NCBI RefSeq assembly: GCF_019793465.1
Contig: NZ_JAILYJ010000016.1
Location: 1 to 64,000, forward strand
From: Rhizobium croatiense
Lineage (GTDB): Bacteria; Pseudomonadota; Alphaproteobacteria; Rhizobiales; Rhizobiaceae
DNA length: 64,000 bases
Reading direction: 5' to 3'
Shown here one piece after another: positions 45,326-52,895 of this stretch (positions are counted from its first letter, which is position 1; each line of letters starts with the position of its first letter). The notes below the pieces were generated by a model that ran no database searches, had not been told where the DNA came from, and saw nothing but the letters and a program-made list of their open reading frames with translations. Made by a program: the position numbers and the translations under genes.

Positions 45326-46546
45326 TTATACTTTAAAAGGAGTAGCCCGATCGGGTGAGTGCGATGTCAGACGGTTTCCCAAGTCGATCGCCGGTCGTTC
45401 CAGCAGGTGATAGCTCAGACTTGCCACCAGAAGGACGAGCGCCATCGTCAGCCCGCAGGATTGCAGCCAACCGGTGACGACATTGTCCGAGGAGGCGCCG
45501 AACGAACCGGGGTCGAGCCTCTGGATCAATGTCAGGATGATCTCCTGCCAGATATAAATGCCGAACGAAATCTTGGCGACGTAGCGCACGAGAGCGTTGT
45601 CGAGCAGCCTGCCCAGGCGATGCGAATGGCAGAGCGATACGAGTGCGGTTGCGATCGCCAGCGGAAAGACCGGAAATCCGTAGGGTATGTCGAGCCACCC
45701 GTACGCCTCTGCCGAACCGCCGGGCGATATGGCGAGGCGGTAGCCGGCAATGGAAAAAGCGAGAAGCGCTGCGGCATCGAACCAGAAGGAACGCCTTGCA
45801 GGCAGCATGACGTCGATGCCGGCGGCAAGCGCGCCGAGCGCGAAGACCGCGAAGAAGCCGATCGGATTGTAGTTGGGCATCCATTCCTTCGCCCCGCCCT
45901 GCAGGCCATAGGCCCAGCCGCGCCCGATGTCGTCGAGCGCAAAGAGCCTCAGGATTGCCAGATGGGCAATGAGGACGACGGCAATGACGCAGAGCCAGGC
46001 GGAACGGGCCAGCAACCGGCGCTGCCGCAGCCGCGGCAGGCGAAACAGCAGGAGAAAACAGGCCGGCAGGAGCACATAGCTGGTGACCTCGAAGGGGATG
46101 GACCAGAGCGGTCCGTCGGCTTCGACAGGGAAAAACGTGCGCCAATGCCATTGGCTCATGAACAGCAGTCCGGAAACGTAGCGCAGCGCAAGCTCCGGTG
46201 TCAGCGGCACGGCAAGCAGCGTCAGGCTGACAACGAAGCTGACGGTGGCGGCGACCCAGAAGCCGGGGGCAATGCGCGCTGCCCTGCGGATGGCGTAGCT
46301 CCCGAGGCTCGGCATGTCGCTGCCGGCATCGAGCGCGCGCCAGAAGGGACGGGCCAGAAGAAAGCCGCTGAGCACGAAGAAAATGGCGACGCCGAAATTG
46401 CCGAAGCGGAGGATGTGCGCCGTCGACGCCAATTCATCGGGAATTCGGCGCATATCCAGCCGGAGCACGAGATGATGAGCAAGCACCAGCAGGCAGGCCG
46501 TCGCGCGCAGAAAGTCCGCTCCGGCCAGTTTCTCCTGTGGTCGCAT
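45326..46546 (-). CDS. Acyltransferase 3 family membrane protein (OafA/YrhL type)
   Basis: 406 residues with about ten membrane helices. The catalytic His is in LRATACLLVLAHHLVLR at the start; GNFGVAIFFVLSGFLLARPF is the conserved second helix; NALVRYVAKISFGIYIWQ is near the end. The family O-acetylates or succinylates surface sugars or lipid A. Its place beside a sugar transferase gene suggests modification of an exopolysaccharide. Substrate not known. Confidence 0.88.
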   Translation of the reverse strand: MRPQEKLAGADFLRATACLLVLAHHLVLRLDMRRIPDELASTAHILRFGNFGVAIFFVLSGFLLARPFWRALDAGSDMPSLGSYAIRRAARIAPGFWVAATVSFVVSLTLLAVPLTPELALRYVSGLLFMSQWHWRTFFPVEADGPLWSIPFEVTSYVLLPACFLLLFRLPRLRQRRLLARSAWLCVIAVVLIAHLAILRLFALDDIGRGWAYGLQGGAKEWMPNYNPIGFFAVFALGALAAGIDVMLPARRSFWFDAAALLAFSIAGYRLAISPGGSAEAYGWLDIPYGFPVFPLAIATALVSLCHSHRLGRLLDNALVRYVAKISFGIYIWQEIILTLIQRLDPGSFGASSDNVVTGWLQSCGLTMALVLLVASLSYHLLERPAIDLGNRLTSHSPDRATPFKV

Positions 46547-46635
46547 GTCTCATTCCCCACCTGCCCGATCCGGCTCAAACCGTCCCGATCCGAAACTTGC
46601 CGCGGAACGCCGCCTCGGGCAAGGCCGGGGCGGGT

Positions 46636-47646
46636 TCAGCCGAGGAGTTCGTTGGTATAATAGGTGGAAAAGTCCGGCTTCTCCTTGAGTGCTGCGCCAT
46701 TCGCATCGACCAGGATGCCGTTCTCGAGCAGGAAGGCGCCGATGGCATCGGCCTTCGCCGGGTCGATTGTGCCGATCACGCCGGCCTCGGATTTGAGGAA
46801 ATGCCCGTCGATCAATGCCTTCTGGGACGCTTTTACCAGTTCCGTATTCATCAGTGCGCCATTGCTGTTGGAAATCAGCAGGTCGCAGGCTTCGTCAGGA
46901 TGGTCGACGGAATAGGCATAACCCTGGCGCGTGGCCTGGATGAAGGCGCGGGCGTGTTCCCGACTCACCGCGAGATAGGCGTCGCTGGAAACGATGACGG
47001 TCGTCTGCTCGTCGGGAATGCCATAATCGGAATAGTGGAAGCGGCCGAGCTTGCGGTTTTCCAGCTCGGCGGCGATGCCTTCCCAGGTGTAGATCTCCAG
47101 CGTGAAATCGATCGAGCCATTGTCCAGCGCCTCGTAGGCGGAGGTGCCGAGGGTGACGGTCTTGACGTCGCCCGTGCCGCCGTCATTGCGGATCATCGCG
47201 GAGATCAGCGCGCTCTCCCAGGTGCCGCCGAAGCCGCCATAGGTCTTGCCGTCGAGATCTTTAGGGCTCTTGATGTCGTCGCGTCCGGCCTTATAGATCA
47301 GACGCGCGGTTTCGGTCTGGACGACGCCGTAGACCATCTTGACGTCACCGCCGCCGGCGCGCTGCGTCATGGCCTCGATCTCGCTGCTGATGCCGAAATC
47401 GGCGACCCCGTTCGACACCAGCGTGCCGGCGCTGGTGTCGGTAAAGGGTAGAATTTCGACGTCGAGGCCGGCGGCGGCATAGAAGCCCTTCGCCTTGGCG
47501 ACATAGATGCCGATATGGTTGGTGTTGGGCGTCCAGTCGAGCGCAATGCGAACCTTTGCCGGCGCTGACTGGGCGAGGGCGGTGCGGCCGGCGAGGCTTG
47601 TCGCGAGGGCGGCGAGGATCGTCTGTCGACGGGTGAGAAGCAGCAT
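46636..47646 (-). CDS. thiY: Pyrimidine (HMP precursor)-binding protein ThiY
   Basis: 336 residues. The start MLLLTRRQTILAALATSLAG with a twin Arg may be a Tat or Sec signal; the mature domain begins VRIALDWTPNTNHIGIYVA, typical of the NMT1/THI5-like binding proteins, and has GKTYGGFGGTWES and IYTWEGIAAELENRKLGRF. With ThiX and ThiZ and a TPP riboswitch upstream, it should bind a thiamine pyrimidine precursor such as formyl-aminopyrimidine. It lies downstream of thiZ on the - strand, separated by a palindromic repeat. Confidence 0.9.
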   Translation of the reverse strand: MLLLTRRQTILAALATSLAGRTALAQSAPAKVRIALDWTPNTNHIGIYVAKAKGFYAAAGLDVEILPFTDTSAGTLVSNGVADFGISSEIEAMTQRAGGGDVKMVYGVVQTETARLIYKAGRDDIKSPKDLDGKTYGGFGGTWESALISAMIRNDGGTGDVKTVTLGTSAYEALDNGSIDFTLEIYTWEGIAAELENRKLGRFHYSDYGIPDEQTTVIVSSDAYLAVSREHARAFIQATRQGYAYSVDHPDEACDLLISNSNGALMNTELVKASQKALIDGHFLKSEAGVIGTIDPAKADAIGAFLLENGILVDANGAALKEKPDFSTYYTNELLG

Positions 47647-47665
47647 GGTGACCTCCTCAGGTCTC

Positions 47666-47778
47666 TAGAGCATGATGCCGAAAAGTGTGAGCGGTCTTTC
47701 GGCGACATCATGCTCTAACTCTTTAAATTGGAACAGGATTCTGATTTGGGCCGACCGGCTTAAAATCATCCTGTTCTA
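47666..47778. repeat. Two-hairpin Rhizobiaceae intergenic element (RIME-like)
   Basis: The first hairpin has outer arms TAGAGCATGATG (47666-47677) and CATCATGCTCTA (47706-47717) and inner arms CCGAAA (47678-47683) and TTTCGG (47697-47702). The second has arms GAACAGGAT (47731-47739) and ATCCTGTTC (47768-47776). It resembles the mosaic palindromic elements of Rhizobium (RIME) as I remember them. Its right half is translated as the end of thiZ; its left half separates thiZ from thiY. Confidence 0.75.
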
Positions 47779-48526
47779 GCGGATGAAGCAGGGTTTGCAG
47801 GATTTCGGTCTCGATCGCCTGGGCCGCCGGCGAGCCGAGATCGGCGATGCTTCTCGGGCGGGGCAGGGGAACGCGGAATTGGCGGATGATACGCGCCGGG
47901 CGGGCCGATAGCACGTAGATCCGGTCGGAGAGGAACACCGCCTCGCGAACATCGTGGGTGATCAACAAGGCCGTCCAGCGATGTTGCGTCCACATGCCCT
48001 GCAGCCATTCCTGGATTTGCGTGCGTGTCAGCGCGTCCAGCGCGCCGAAAGGCTCGTCGAGCAGCAGCATGTCCTGGCTCTGGACGACGGTGCGCAACAG
48101 CGCAGCGCGCTGGCGCATGCCACCGGAGAGTTCGGCGGGATAATGGTGTTCAAAGCCGGCAAGGCCGAAATGCTCGAACAGCGGCACCACGGTGGCGCGG
48201 GCGGCGCGACGGCTCATGCCGCCCACCTCCAGGCCGAGGGCGGCATTGTCGATGATCCGGCGCCAGGGCATCAGCGCATCGCGTTGCGGCATGAAGGCAA
48301 AGGAATGCGGCGCCTGTTCCAGCGGGGCGCCCTTGAAGAGCAAGGTGCCTGAATCGGGTCGAAGCGCCTGGGTCAGCAATCGGAGCACCGTCGATTTTCC
48401 GGAGCCGGAGGGGCCGACGATCGAGACGAACTCGCCGCTTGCGACAGCGAGCGAAATGTCGCCGAGCACCTGCATGCCGTCGAAGGATTTCGAAATCTTG
48501 CGCAGTTCGACCAGTTCATCGGTCAT
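47723..48526 (-). CDS. thiZ: ABC ATPase ThiZ for pyrimidine uptake, C-terminus made from a repeat
   Basis: 267 residues. Walker A GPSGSGKSTVLRLL, Q-loop AFMPQRDALMPW, signature LSGGMRQRAALLRTV, Walker B LLLDEPFGALDAL and H-loop LLITHDVREA are intact; the protein belongs with the nitrate/sulfonate/taurine-type ATPases that serve ThiXY. The last 18 residues, LEQDDFKPVGPNQNPVPI, are encoded by the palindromic element described at 47666-47778, so the original end was probably near QTLLHP. Start overlaps thiX by four bases. Confidence 0.92.
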   Translation of the reverse strand: MTDELVELRKISKSFDGMQVLGDISLAVASGEFVSIVGPSGSGKSTVLRLLTQALRPDSGTLLFKGAPLEQAPHSFAFMPQRDALMPWRRIIDNAALGLEVGGMSRRAARATVVPLFEHFGLAGFEHHYPAELSGGMRQRAALLRTVVQSQDMLLLDEPFGALDALTRTQIQEWLQGMWTQHRWTALLITHDVREAVFLSDRIYVLSARPARIIRQFRVPLPRPRSIADLGSPAAQAIETEILQTLLHPLEQDDFKPVGPNQNPVPI

Positions 48527-49362
48527 CGGCGGCGCTCCCCGGACGGTTGCCAGGGCATGACGAGGCGCTCGATCATCAGCGTCACTCCGAAGAGGCAGAG
48601 CGTCAGCACGGCGCTGACGACGACGGCGGCGAGGACGAGATCCGGCCGGAAATTGTTCTTGGCGTTGAGGATATAGATGCCGAGGCCGCGCGCCGCTCCC
48701 GCATATTCGGCAAAGATCGCGCCGACGACGGCATAGGTGATCGAGATCCTGAGGCCGGCGAAGAAATAGGGCAGCGAGGAGGGAAGCCGGGCCAGGCGGA
48801 AAATGCGCCAGCGGCTTGCCTTCATCGAGTTCAAGAGCTCAGCGATGTCGCGGTCGGTCGCCTCATAACCCTGCAGCAAAGCGACGAGCAGCGGAAAGAA
48901 GGTGACGAGCGCTACCAGCAATATCTTCGGCAGCAGGCCGAAACCGAACCAGAGGACGACGAGGGGCGCGATCGCCACCAGCGGAAGGGTCTGGCTGGCA
49001 ATGAAGATCGGCAGCAATGCCCGGCGCATGAAGGGCATGAAATCCATCAGGATCGACGAGACGAAAGCGAAGGCGAGCGACAGGGCGAAGCCGCCGAGTG
49101 TGGCGCCGAGCGTCGGCCAGGTGTTTGATATCAACGCTTCGCGGTTCAGCCAGCCCTGGGTCAGGATGCGCGAAGGCGCCGGCAGGATGGACGGTTTGAT
49201 GCCGGAGAGATCGACATAAAGTTCCCATGCGGCCAGAAAGGCAAAACCGGCGAGCAGGGCGGGGATCGCCCGGTATAGGGCGGCACCGAGCGCGGCAAGA
49301 CGCGAATCCGATGGTGGTGGCGATGTCATCAGCGTCGATTTCAGGCTTTCGTCCGGCTGCAT
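48523..49362 (-). CDS. thiX: ABC permease ThiX for pyrimidine uptake
   Basis: 279 residues, six membrane helices, of the SsuC/TauC-like permease family. The coupling loop is seen near NSMKASRWRIFRLARLPSSL. First gene of thiXZY, 190 bases downstream of the TPP aptamer. The start at 49362 is not certain; an ATG 11 codons later (MTSPPPSD, 49329) is an alternative. It forms the channel through which the pyrimidine precursor enters. Confidence 0.92.
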   Translation of the reverse strand: MQPDESLKSTLMTSPPPSDSRLAALGAALYRAIPALLAGFAFLAAWELYVDLSGIKPSILPAPSRILTQGWLNREALISNTWPTLGATLGGFALSLAFAFVSSILMDFMPFMRRALLPIFIASQTLPLVAIAPLVVLWFGFGLLPKILLVALVTFFPLLVALLQGYEATDRDIAELLNSMKASRWRIFRLARLPSSLPYFFAGLRISITYAVVGAIFAEYAGAARGLGIYILNAKNNFRPDLVLAAVVVSAVLTLCLFGVTLMIERLVMPWQPSGERRR

Positions 49363-49551
49363 GCTTCTTCAGATCGGAACCGATCCAACGATAAAATCAT
49401 GCAGCGATTCAAAGTGCCGCGGCCCCCTTTGCACGCTTGAAAAGCCGCGCGGCGCCGCAGATGCGCAAACCTGTCGAAGACATCGGGAATGGTGCCGGCA
49501 AGACTGCCGGATATCGGAAAGGGTGACACTTGTGCGCCGGAAAACATCTGA

Positions 49552-49646
49552 ACCTCGCTCCGCTGGCATTACCCAGATCAGCTTTGAAGGGTCCGGAGGC
49601 TTGCGCTTCTCATCTCAGCCCCGGCGACACGGAGCTCCCCTGTTAT
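49552..49646 (-). ncRNA. TPP riboswitch (THI element)
   Basis: On the - strand the thiamine diphosphate aptamer is clear: ACAGGGGAGCTCC at the 5' side, GGGGCTGAGATGAG as the conserved thi box, GACCCTTCAAAGCTGATCTG and GGGTAATGCCAGCGGAGCGA at the 3' side. It lies 190 bases before thiX and should switch off thiXZY when thiamine diphosphate is plentiful. I did not resolve the expression platform. Confidence 0.93.
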
Positions 49647-49733
49647 TTCAGCGAAAACTATCATCGGGGTTTTGTTACCGCAACCGCAAAATCACACACC
49701 CGTCCGTCCGGCCGGAACGGAACCGCGGACGCG

Positions 49734-49769
49734 AAAAAACACCCGGGCGGAGTCCTGCCCGGGTGTTTT
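49734..49769 (-). terminator. Strong terminator hairpin in the soxR-thiX gap
   Basis: A 13-pair perfect stem (49736-49748 with 49757-49769; core ACACCCGGGC / GCCCGGGTGT) with an 8-base loop. On the - strand it ends in six T residues, on the + strand in four. No annotated gene ends here on either strand, so it should terminate the candidate RNA that starts at the SoxR promoter and insulate thiXZY from it. Confidence 0.88.
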
Positions 49770-49940
49770 CCAAGGTTCCGTACCTGCCGGGAACGGAACC
49801 CGAGCTCGTCTCAGGCGGCTATATCGGCAGGACGCGGTCGTGGCGAGGATGGCAAATGCCGGCGCCATGATTTCAGTCGGTTATCGACCGGGTGATCTCA
49901 CTGTTGCTCCTTCCTGCAGCTGGGCTTTACGCCCGGGGGA
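49735..49940 (-). ncRNA. Candidate SoxR-controlled small RNA
   Basis: A - strand stretch of about 205 bases begins just after a promoter built around a canonical SoxR box and ends at a strong terminator. It holds no convincing gene: the longest frame, from an ATG at about 49867, runs through the terminator and lacks a ribosome binding site. AAGGAG lies before a six-codon frame, GTG to TAA, near 49889. Several stems are possible (TGCTCC/GGAGCA, CGGT/ACCG) and two 7-base pairings could form a pseudoknot. It could act as an RNA or encode a tiny peptide. Confidence 0.5.
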
Positions 49941-49946
49941 GCAGGC

Positions 49947-49977
49947 GTTATAAAACCTCAACCAATATTGAGGTCAA
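49947..49977 (-). promoter_or_regulatory. SoxR box with a 19-base-spacer promoter reading away from soxR
   Basis: CCTCAA-N6-TTGAGG at 49956-49973 equals the arms of the E. coli SoxR box. On the - strand it lies between -35 TTGACC (49972-49977) and -10 TATAAC (49947-49952). The 19-base spacer is the hallmark of promoters that MerR-family proteins activate by twisting DNA. The + strand shows no comparable promoter, so oxidised SoxR should activate - strand transcription towards 49735. Confidence 0.85.
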
Positions 49978-49983
49978 GAGGCG

Positions 49984-50454
49984 ATGGATACGATCACCGT
50001 TACGCCGATCGGCAGGCTTTTGACGGTCGGCGAAGTGGCGGAACGCAGCGGTCTTGCCGTCTCGGCATTGCATTTCTATGAGGCCAAGGGGCTGATCTCC
50101 AGCATCCGCACGCGCGGCAATCAGCGGCGTTACGGACGTGACGTGCTTCGCCGGCTCGGCATCATCAAGGTGGCGCAACGTGTCGGTATTCCGCTTTCGG
50201 AAATCCAGACGGCCTTTGCCTCCCTGCCGCAGGGGCGCACGCCGACGGTCGCCGACTGGCAGACACTGTCGGCGCGCTGGAAGAATGAACTCGACGAGCG
50301 AATCAGACGGCTCAGCCTGCTGCGAGACCGTCTGACCGGCTGCATCGGCTGCGGCTGTCTGTCGATCGAAAGCTGTCCCTTGCGCAATCCCTGCGATCGG
50401 CTTGGCGAGGAAGGGCCGGGTGCGCGGCTTCTGGAGAGCGGGAACGAAAGCTGA
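49984..50454 (+). CDS. soxR: Redox-sensing regulator SoxR (MerR family)
   Basis: 156 residues. Winged helix LTVGEVAERSGLAVSALHFY and GLISSIRTRGNQRRYGRDVL, a dimerisation helix, and the [2Fe-2S] ligands in CIGCGCLSIESC (C-x2-C-x-C-x5-C), the diagnostic SoxR feature. Oxidation of the cluster by redox-cycling compounds or nitric oxide turns it into an activator. There is no soxS nearby, as usual outside enteric bacteria. Its own SoxR box lies 11 bases before the ATG, so soxR expression is likely affected as well. Confidence 0.95.
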   Translation: MDTITVTPIGRLLTVGEVAERSGLAVSALHFYEAKGLISSIRTRGNQRRYGRDVLRRLGIIKVAQRVGIPLSEIQTAFASLPQGRTPTVADWQTLSARWKNELDERIRRLSLLRDRLTGCIGCGCLSIESCPLRNPCDRLGEEGPGARLLESGNES

Positions 50455-50521
50455 GCCTCCCGGAGCTCTCGCCTGCGGCGGAAAGATCGATGCGTGCCTT
50501 TCTTTCGGAAGGCGCGCTCAT

Positions 50522-51346
50522 ATGTTAAGGGCGAATGACGCAACCGGCGGCATCGTCCGCGAGGAGGACGGCTTCGTGTTCCATCCGAGACTATTCGAAA
50601 ATCGCAATGTCGTCGTCACCGGCGCCGGGCGGGGCATCGGCCTCGAGGTGGCCCGGCAGTTCCTGGACTGCGGCGCGAAGGTGATCGTCCATACCGGGCG
50701 CAAACCGGGACGGGATCTGCCGGATTTCCTGCTGACGGCTGAATCGGAAAGACGGGCGCTGTTGCTGAACGCCGATTTCACCGCCGTCGGCGGCGCTGCG
50801 CAATTTGCAGAGGACGCTCTCGCCTTCTTCGACAAGGTGCATGTGCTCGTCAATAATGCCGGCACCATGCTCGGCCGTTTTCCGGCTGCGACGCTGACCG
50901 ACGCAGATTATGAAGCGATCGTACGGCTGAACCAGACGTCGGTGGTGGCGCTGACCCGGGCGCTGTTGCCGGCATTGAAGGCGGCCGAAGGCGCGGCCAT
51001 CGTCAACACGGTTTCGATTTCAGCGCTGACCGGCGGCAGTCCCGGTTCTTCGGTCTATTCGGCCTCGAAAGCCTTCGTTTCCACCTATTCCAAGGCGCTT
51101 GCCCGTGAGCTGGCACCGGATGGCATCCGGGTAAATTGCGTCTCGCCGGGAACGATCGAGACGGATTTCCATGAGCGCTATTCCTCCCGCGAAAAGCTGG
51201 AGCAGACGCGAAAATCCATTCCCCTGCAACGGCTCGGCACGGCTGAGGATTGCGCTCCCGCCTATCTGTTCCTGGCGGCTTCTTCGCTCTCCGGATACAT
51301 TACGGGCCAGGTCCTCGAGATCAACGGCGGTCAGCTTATCTGCTGA
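50522..51346 (+). CDS. Short-chain dehydrogenase/reductase downstream of soxR
   Basis: 274 residues from the ATG at 50522 (MLRANDATGG), with GGAAGG ahead; the frame is open a further 40 codons inside soxR. Cofactor motif VTGAGRGIGLEVARQ, LVNNAGTM, active-site Ser in NTVSISALTGG, and Tyr-x3-Lys in YSASKAF are intact. An N-terminal extension of about 30 residues precedes the Rossmann fold. It follows soxR on the same strand by 67 bases and may be an oxidative-stress or quinone/xenobiotic reductase, but the substrate is unknown. Confidence 0.85.
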   Translation: MLRANDATGGIVREEDGFVFHPRLFENRNVVVTGAGRGIGLEVARQFLDCGAKVIVHTGRKPGRDLPDFLLTAESERRALLLNADFTAVGGAAQFAEDALAFFDKVHVLVNNAGTMLGRFPAATLTDADYEAIVRLNQTSVVALTRALLPALKAAEGAAIVNTVSISALTGGSPGSSVYSASKAFVSTYSKALARELAPDGIRVNCVSPGTIETDFHERYSSREKLEQTRKSIPLQRLGTAEDCAPAYLFLAASSLSGYITGQVLEINGGQLIC

Positions 51347-51379
51347 TTTACTTGGACCTTTTTTGGCATTTCATCACAT

Positions 51380-51407
51380 TTGACGAATTCGCTTGTGCGA
51401 ATATGCT
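51380..51407 (+). promoter_or_regulatory. Promoter with an operator palindrome before the arsR-type gene
   Basis: -35 TTGACG (51380-51385) and -10 TATGCT (51402-51407), 16 bases apart, enclose the perfect inverted repeat ATTCGC-TTGT-GCGAAT (51387-51402). A repressor sitting there would block RNA polymerase. The ArsR-type protein encoded just downstream is the obvious candidate, giving autorepression. Confidence 0.65.
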
Positions 51408-51448
51408 ACTGTGCTGATCTACCTTTTGCTTCCCTTCCGAGATGCCGA

Positions 51449-51790
51449 ATGCCGTTGCCTAAACCGGAGCCGGGGATGACCGGCCAGGAATTGCACAAAC
51501 TCGCTGCAAAAGCCCATGAAGCGAGCGATCTGCTGAAGGCATTGTCGCATCAGAGCCGACTTCTAATCCTCTGCATCCTCGCGAATGAGGAGCGGACAGT
51601 GGGTGAAATCGAGAGTATTCTCGGCATACAACAGGCAATGGTCTCGCAGCAACTCGCGCGTCTGAGGCTCGAAGGGCTGGTCAATACGCGCCGTCAGGGC
51701 AGGCTGGTCTATTACAGCATCGGCAATCTTAGCGTGCTTGCCTTCCTCGAATCGCTGTTCGATCTTTTTCCGGCTGCCGAAAGCGGTTAA
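51449..51790 (+). CDS. ArsR-family winged-helix repressor (BigR/SqrR-like, one Cys)
   Basis: 113 residues from ATG 51449; MTGQELHK at 51476 is an alternative. The winged helix runs from LLKALSHQSRLLILCILANE through VGEIESILGIQQAMVSQQLA to GLVNTRRQGRLVYYSIG. It resembles the persulfide-sensing BigR/SqrR/YgaV group, and the Cys in LLILCIL fits the first sensing cysteine. The second, near the C-terminus in that group, is absent (DLFPAAESG). It may sense something else or work with one thiol. No sulfur genes adjoin it. Confidence 0.85.
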   Translation: MPLPKPEPGMTGQELHKLAAKAHEASDLLKALSHQSRLLILCILANEERTVGEIESILGIQQAMVSQQLARLRLEGLVNTRRQGRLVYYSIGNLSVLAFLESLFDLFPAAESG

Positions 51791-51869
51791 AGCATGTCGG
51801 GTCGCGCGGCGGCTGCCGCGCAGAAAATGGGCTGGATCCGGATGATATCATGCCGGGTCGGGAGACCGG

Positions 51870-52763
51870 ATGATCGACAAGCTGGAATTCTTCATCGCCC
51901 TTGCCAATGAAAAGCATTTCGGCCGCGCTGCGGAGGAATGCGGGATTTCGCAGCCGACGCTCTCGGCCGCCATCCGCCAGCTGGAGGATCAGCTGGGCGT
52001 CATGCTGGTGCAGCGCGGGTCGCGGTTTCAGGGGCTGACGCCGGAGGGGCAGCGCGTGCTCGAATGGGCGCGGCGCATCGTCGGCGATGCCCGCACCATG
52101 CGCGAGGAAATGCGCGCGGCGCGGCGCGGTCTTTCCGGCCACATTCGACTCGCCGCCATTCCGACGGCGCTCGCCATGCTGTCGCGCATCACCACGCCCT
52201 TTCAGGAACGACATCCGGGCGTGACCTTCTCGATCGTCTCGCGCAATTCGCTGCAGGTGCTGAGCATGCTCGAAAATCTCGAGATCGACGCCGGTATCAC
52301 CTATCTTGAAAATGAGCCGCTCGGCCGTGTCACCAGTGTTCCCCTCTATGCCGAGCGCTATCATCTGATCACGGCTGCGGGTAGCCCGCTGTCTGATCGC
52401 GACAGCGTGACCTGGAAGGAGGTCGGCGATCTTCGGCTTTGTCTATTGACTGCCGACATGCAGAACCGACGCATCATCAACCGGCACCTGACGGAAGCCG
52501 GCGCCACCGTGCATCCAACCCTCGAATCCAACTCGATGATCGTGCTGTTCTCGCATGTCCGAACCGGGCGCTGGGCAAGCATCATGCCGCGCAACGTCGC
52601 AAAATCATTTGGATTCCCAATAGAAATCCGCATGATTCCGATCGTTGAACCCGAGGCCCACCATCTGGTCGGCCTGGTCGCGCCCTATCGCGAGCCCTTC
52701 ACGCCGCTCGTGTCGGCCTTGTTGCATGAAGCGCGCGTGCTCGTGCGGGATGAAGAGCTCTGA
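51870..52763 (+). CDS. LysR-family regulator next to formate dehydrogenase genes
   Basis: 297 residues. The N-terminal helix-turn-helix is FGRAAEECGISQPTLSAAIR with LEDQLGVMLVQRG; the C-terminal two-lobed effector domain begins near residue 90 (GHIRLAAIPTALAML). It lies directly upstream of fdsG on the same strand. LysR genes in this position often control NAD-dependent formate dehydrogenase operons, so it is the likely activator of fds. Its stop codon TGA is part of the operator palindrome for the next genes. Confidence 0.9.
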   Translation: MIDKLEFFIALANEKHFGRAAEECGISQPTLSAAIRQLEDQLGVMLVQRGSRFQGLTPEGQRVLEWARRIVGDARTMREEMRAARRGLSGHIRLAAIPTALAMLSRITTPFQERHPGVTFSIVSRNSLQVLSMLENLEIDAGITYLENEPLGRVTSVPLYAERYHLITAAGSPLSDRDSVTWKEVGDLRLCLLTADMQNRRIINRHLTEAGATVHPTLESNSMIVLFSHVRTGRWASIMPRNVAKSFGFPIEIRMIPIVEPEAHHLVGLVAPYREPFTPLVSALLHEARVLVRDEEL

Positions 52764-52802
52764 TAGGAAAAACCTATCAATCCACAAGATAGCTTTATTG
52801 AT
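52761..52802. promoter_or_regulatory. Operator region of the fds operon
   Basis: A perfect inverted repeat TGATAGG-AAAAA-CCTATCA (52761-52779) contains ATAG-N7-CTAT, the spacing used by OxyR and related LysR proteins. A second pair, ATCAAT (52776-52781) and ATTGAT (52797-52802), overlaps it. It lies between the LysR gene and fdsG and is the probable LysR binding site. Confidence 0.6.
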
Positions 52803-52895
52803 CGTCGCCGGCTTCCTTGAGATGCTGTGTGTGGGATGGCCTCAGCTGGGGAGGGCGCCATTCCGCAACGAGCCAGCGGCTGGGAGGGCTGCCTT

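Noticed and set aside
49530..49953. Short + strand open frames across the soxR-thiX gap
   Set aside because: They cross the TPP aptamer and the terminator hairpin, lack ribosome binding sites, and show no family motif.
51804..51821. GCGCGGC-GGCT-GCCGCGC hairpin after the ArsR-type gene
   Set aside because: The stem is perfect but no T run follows on either strand, so it is not reported as a terminator; such GC stems occur often here.
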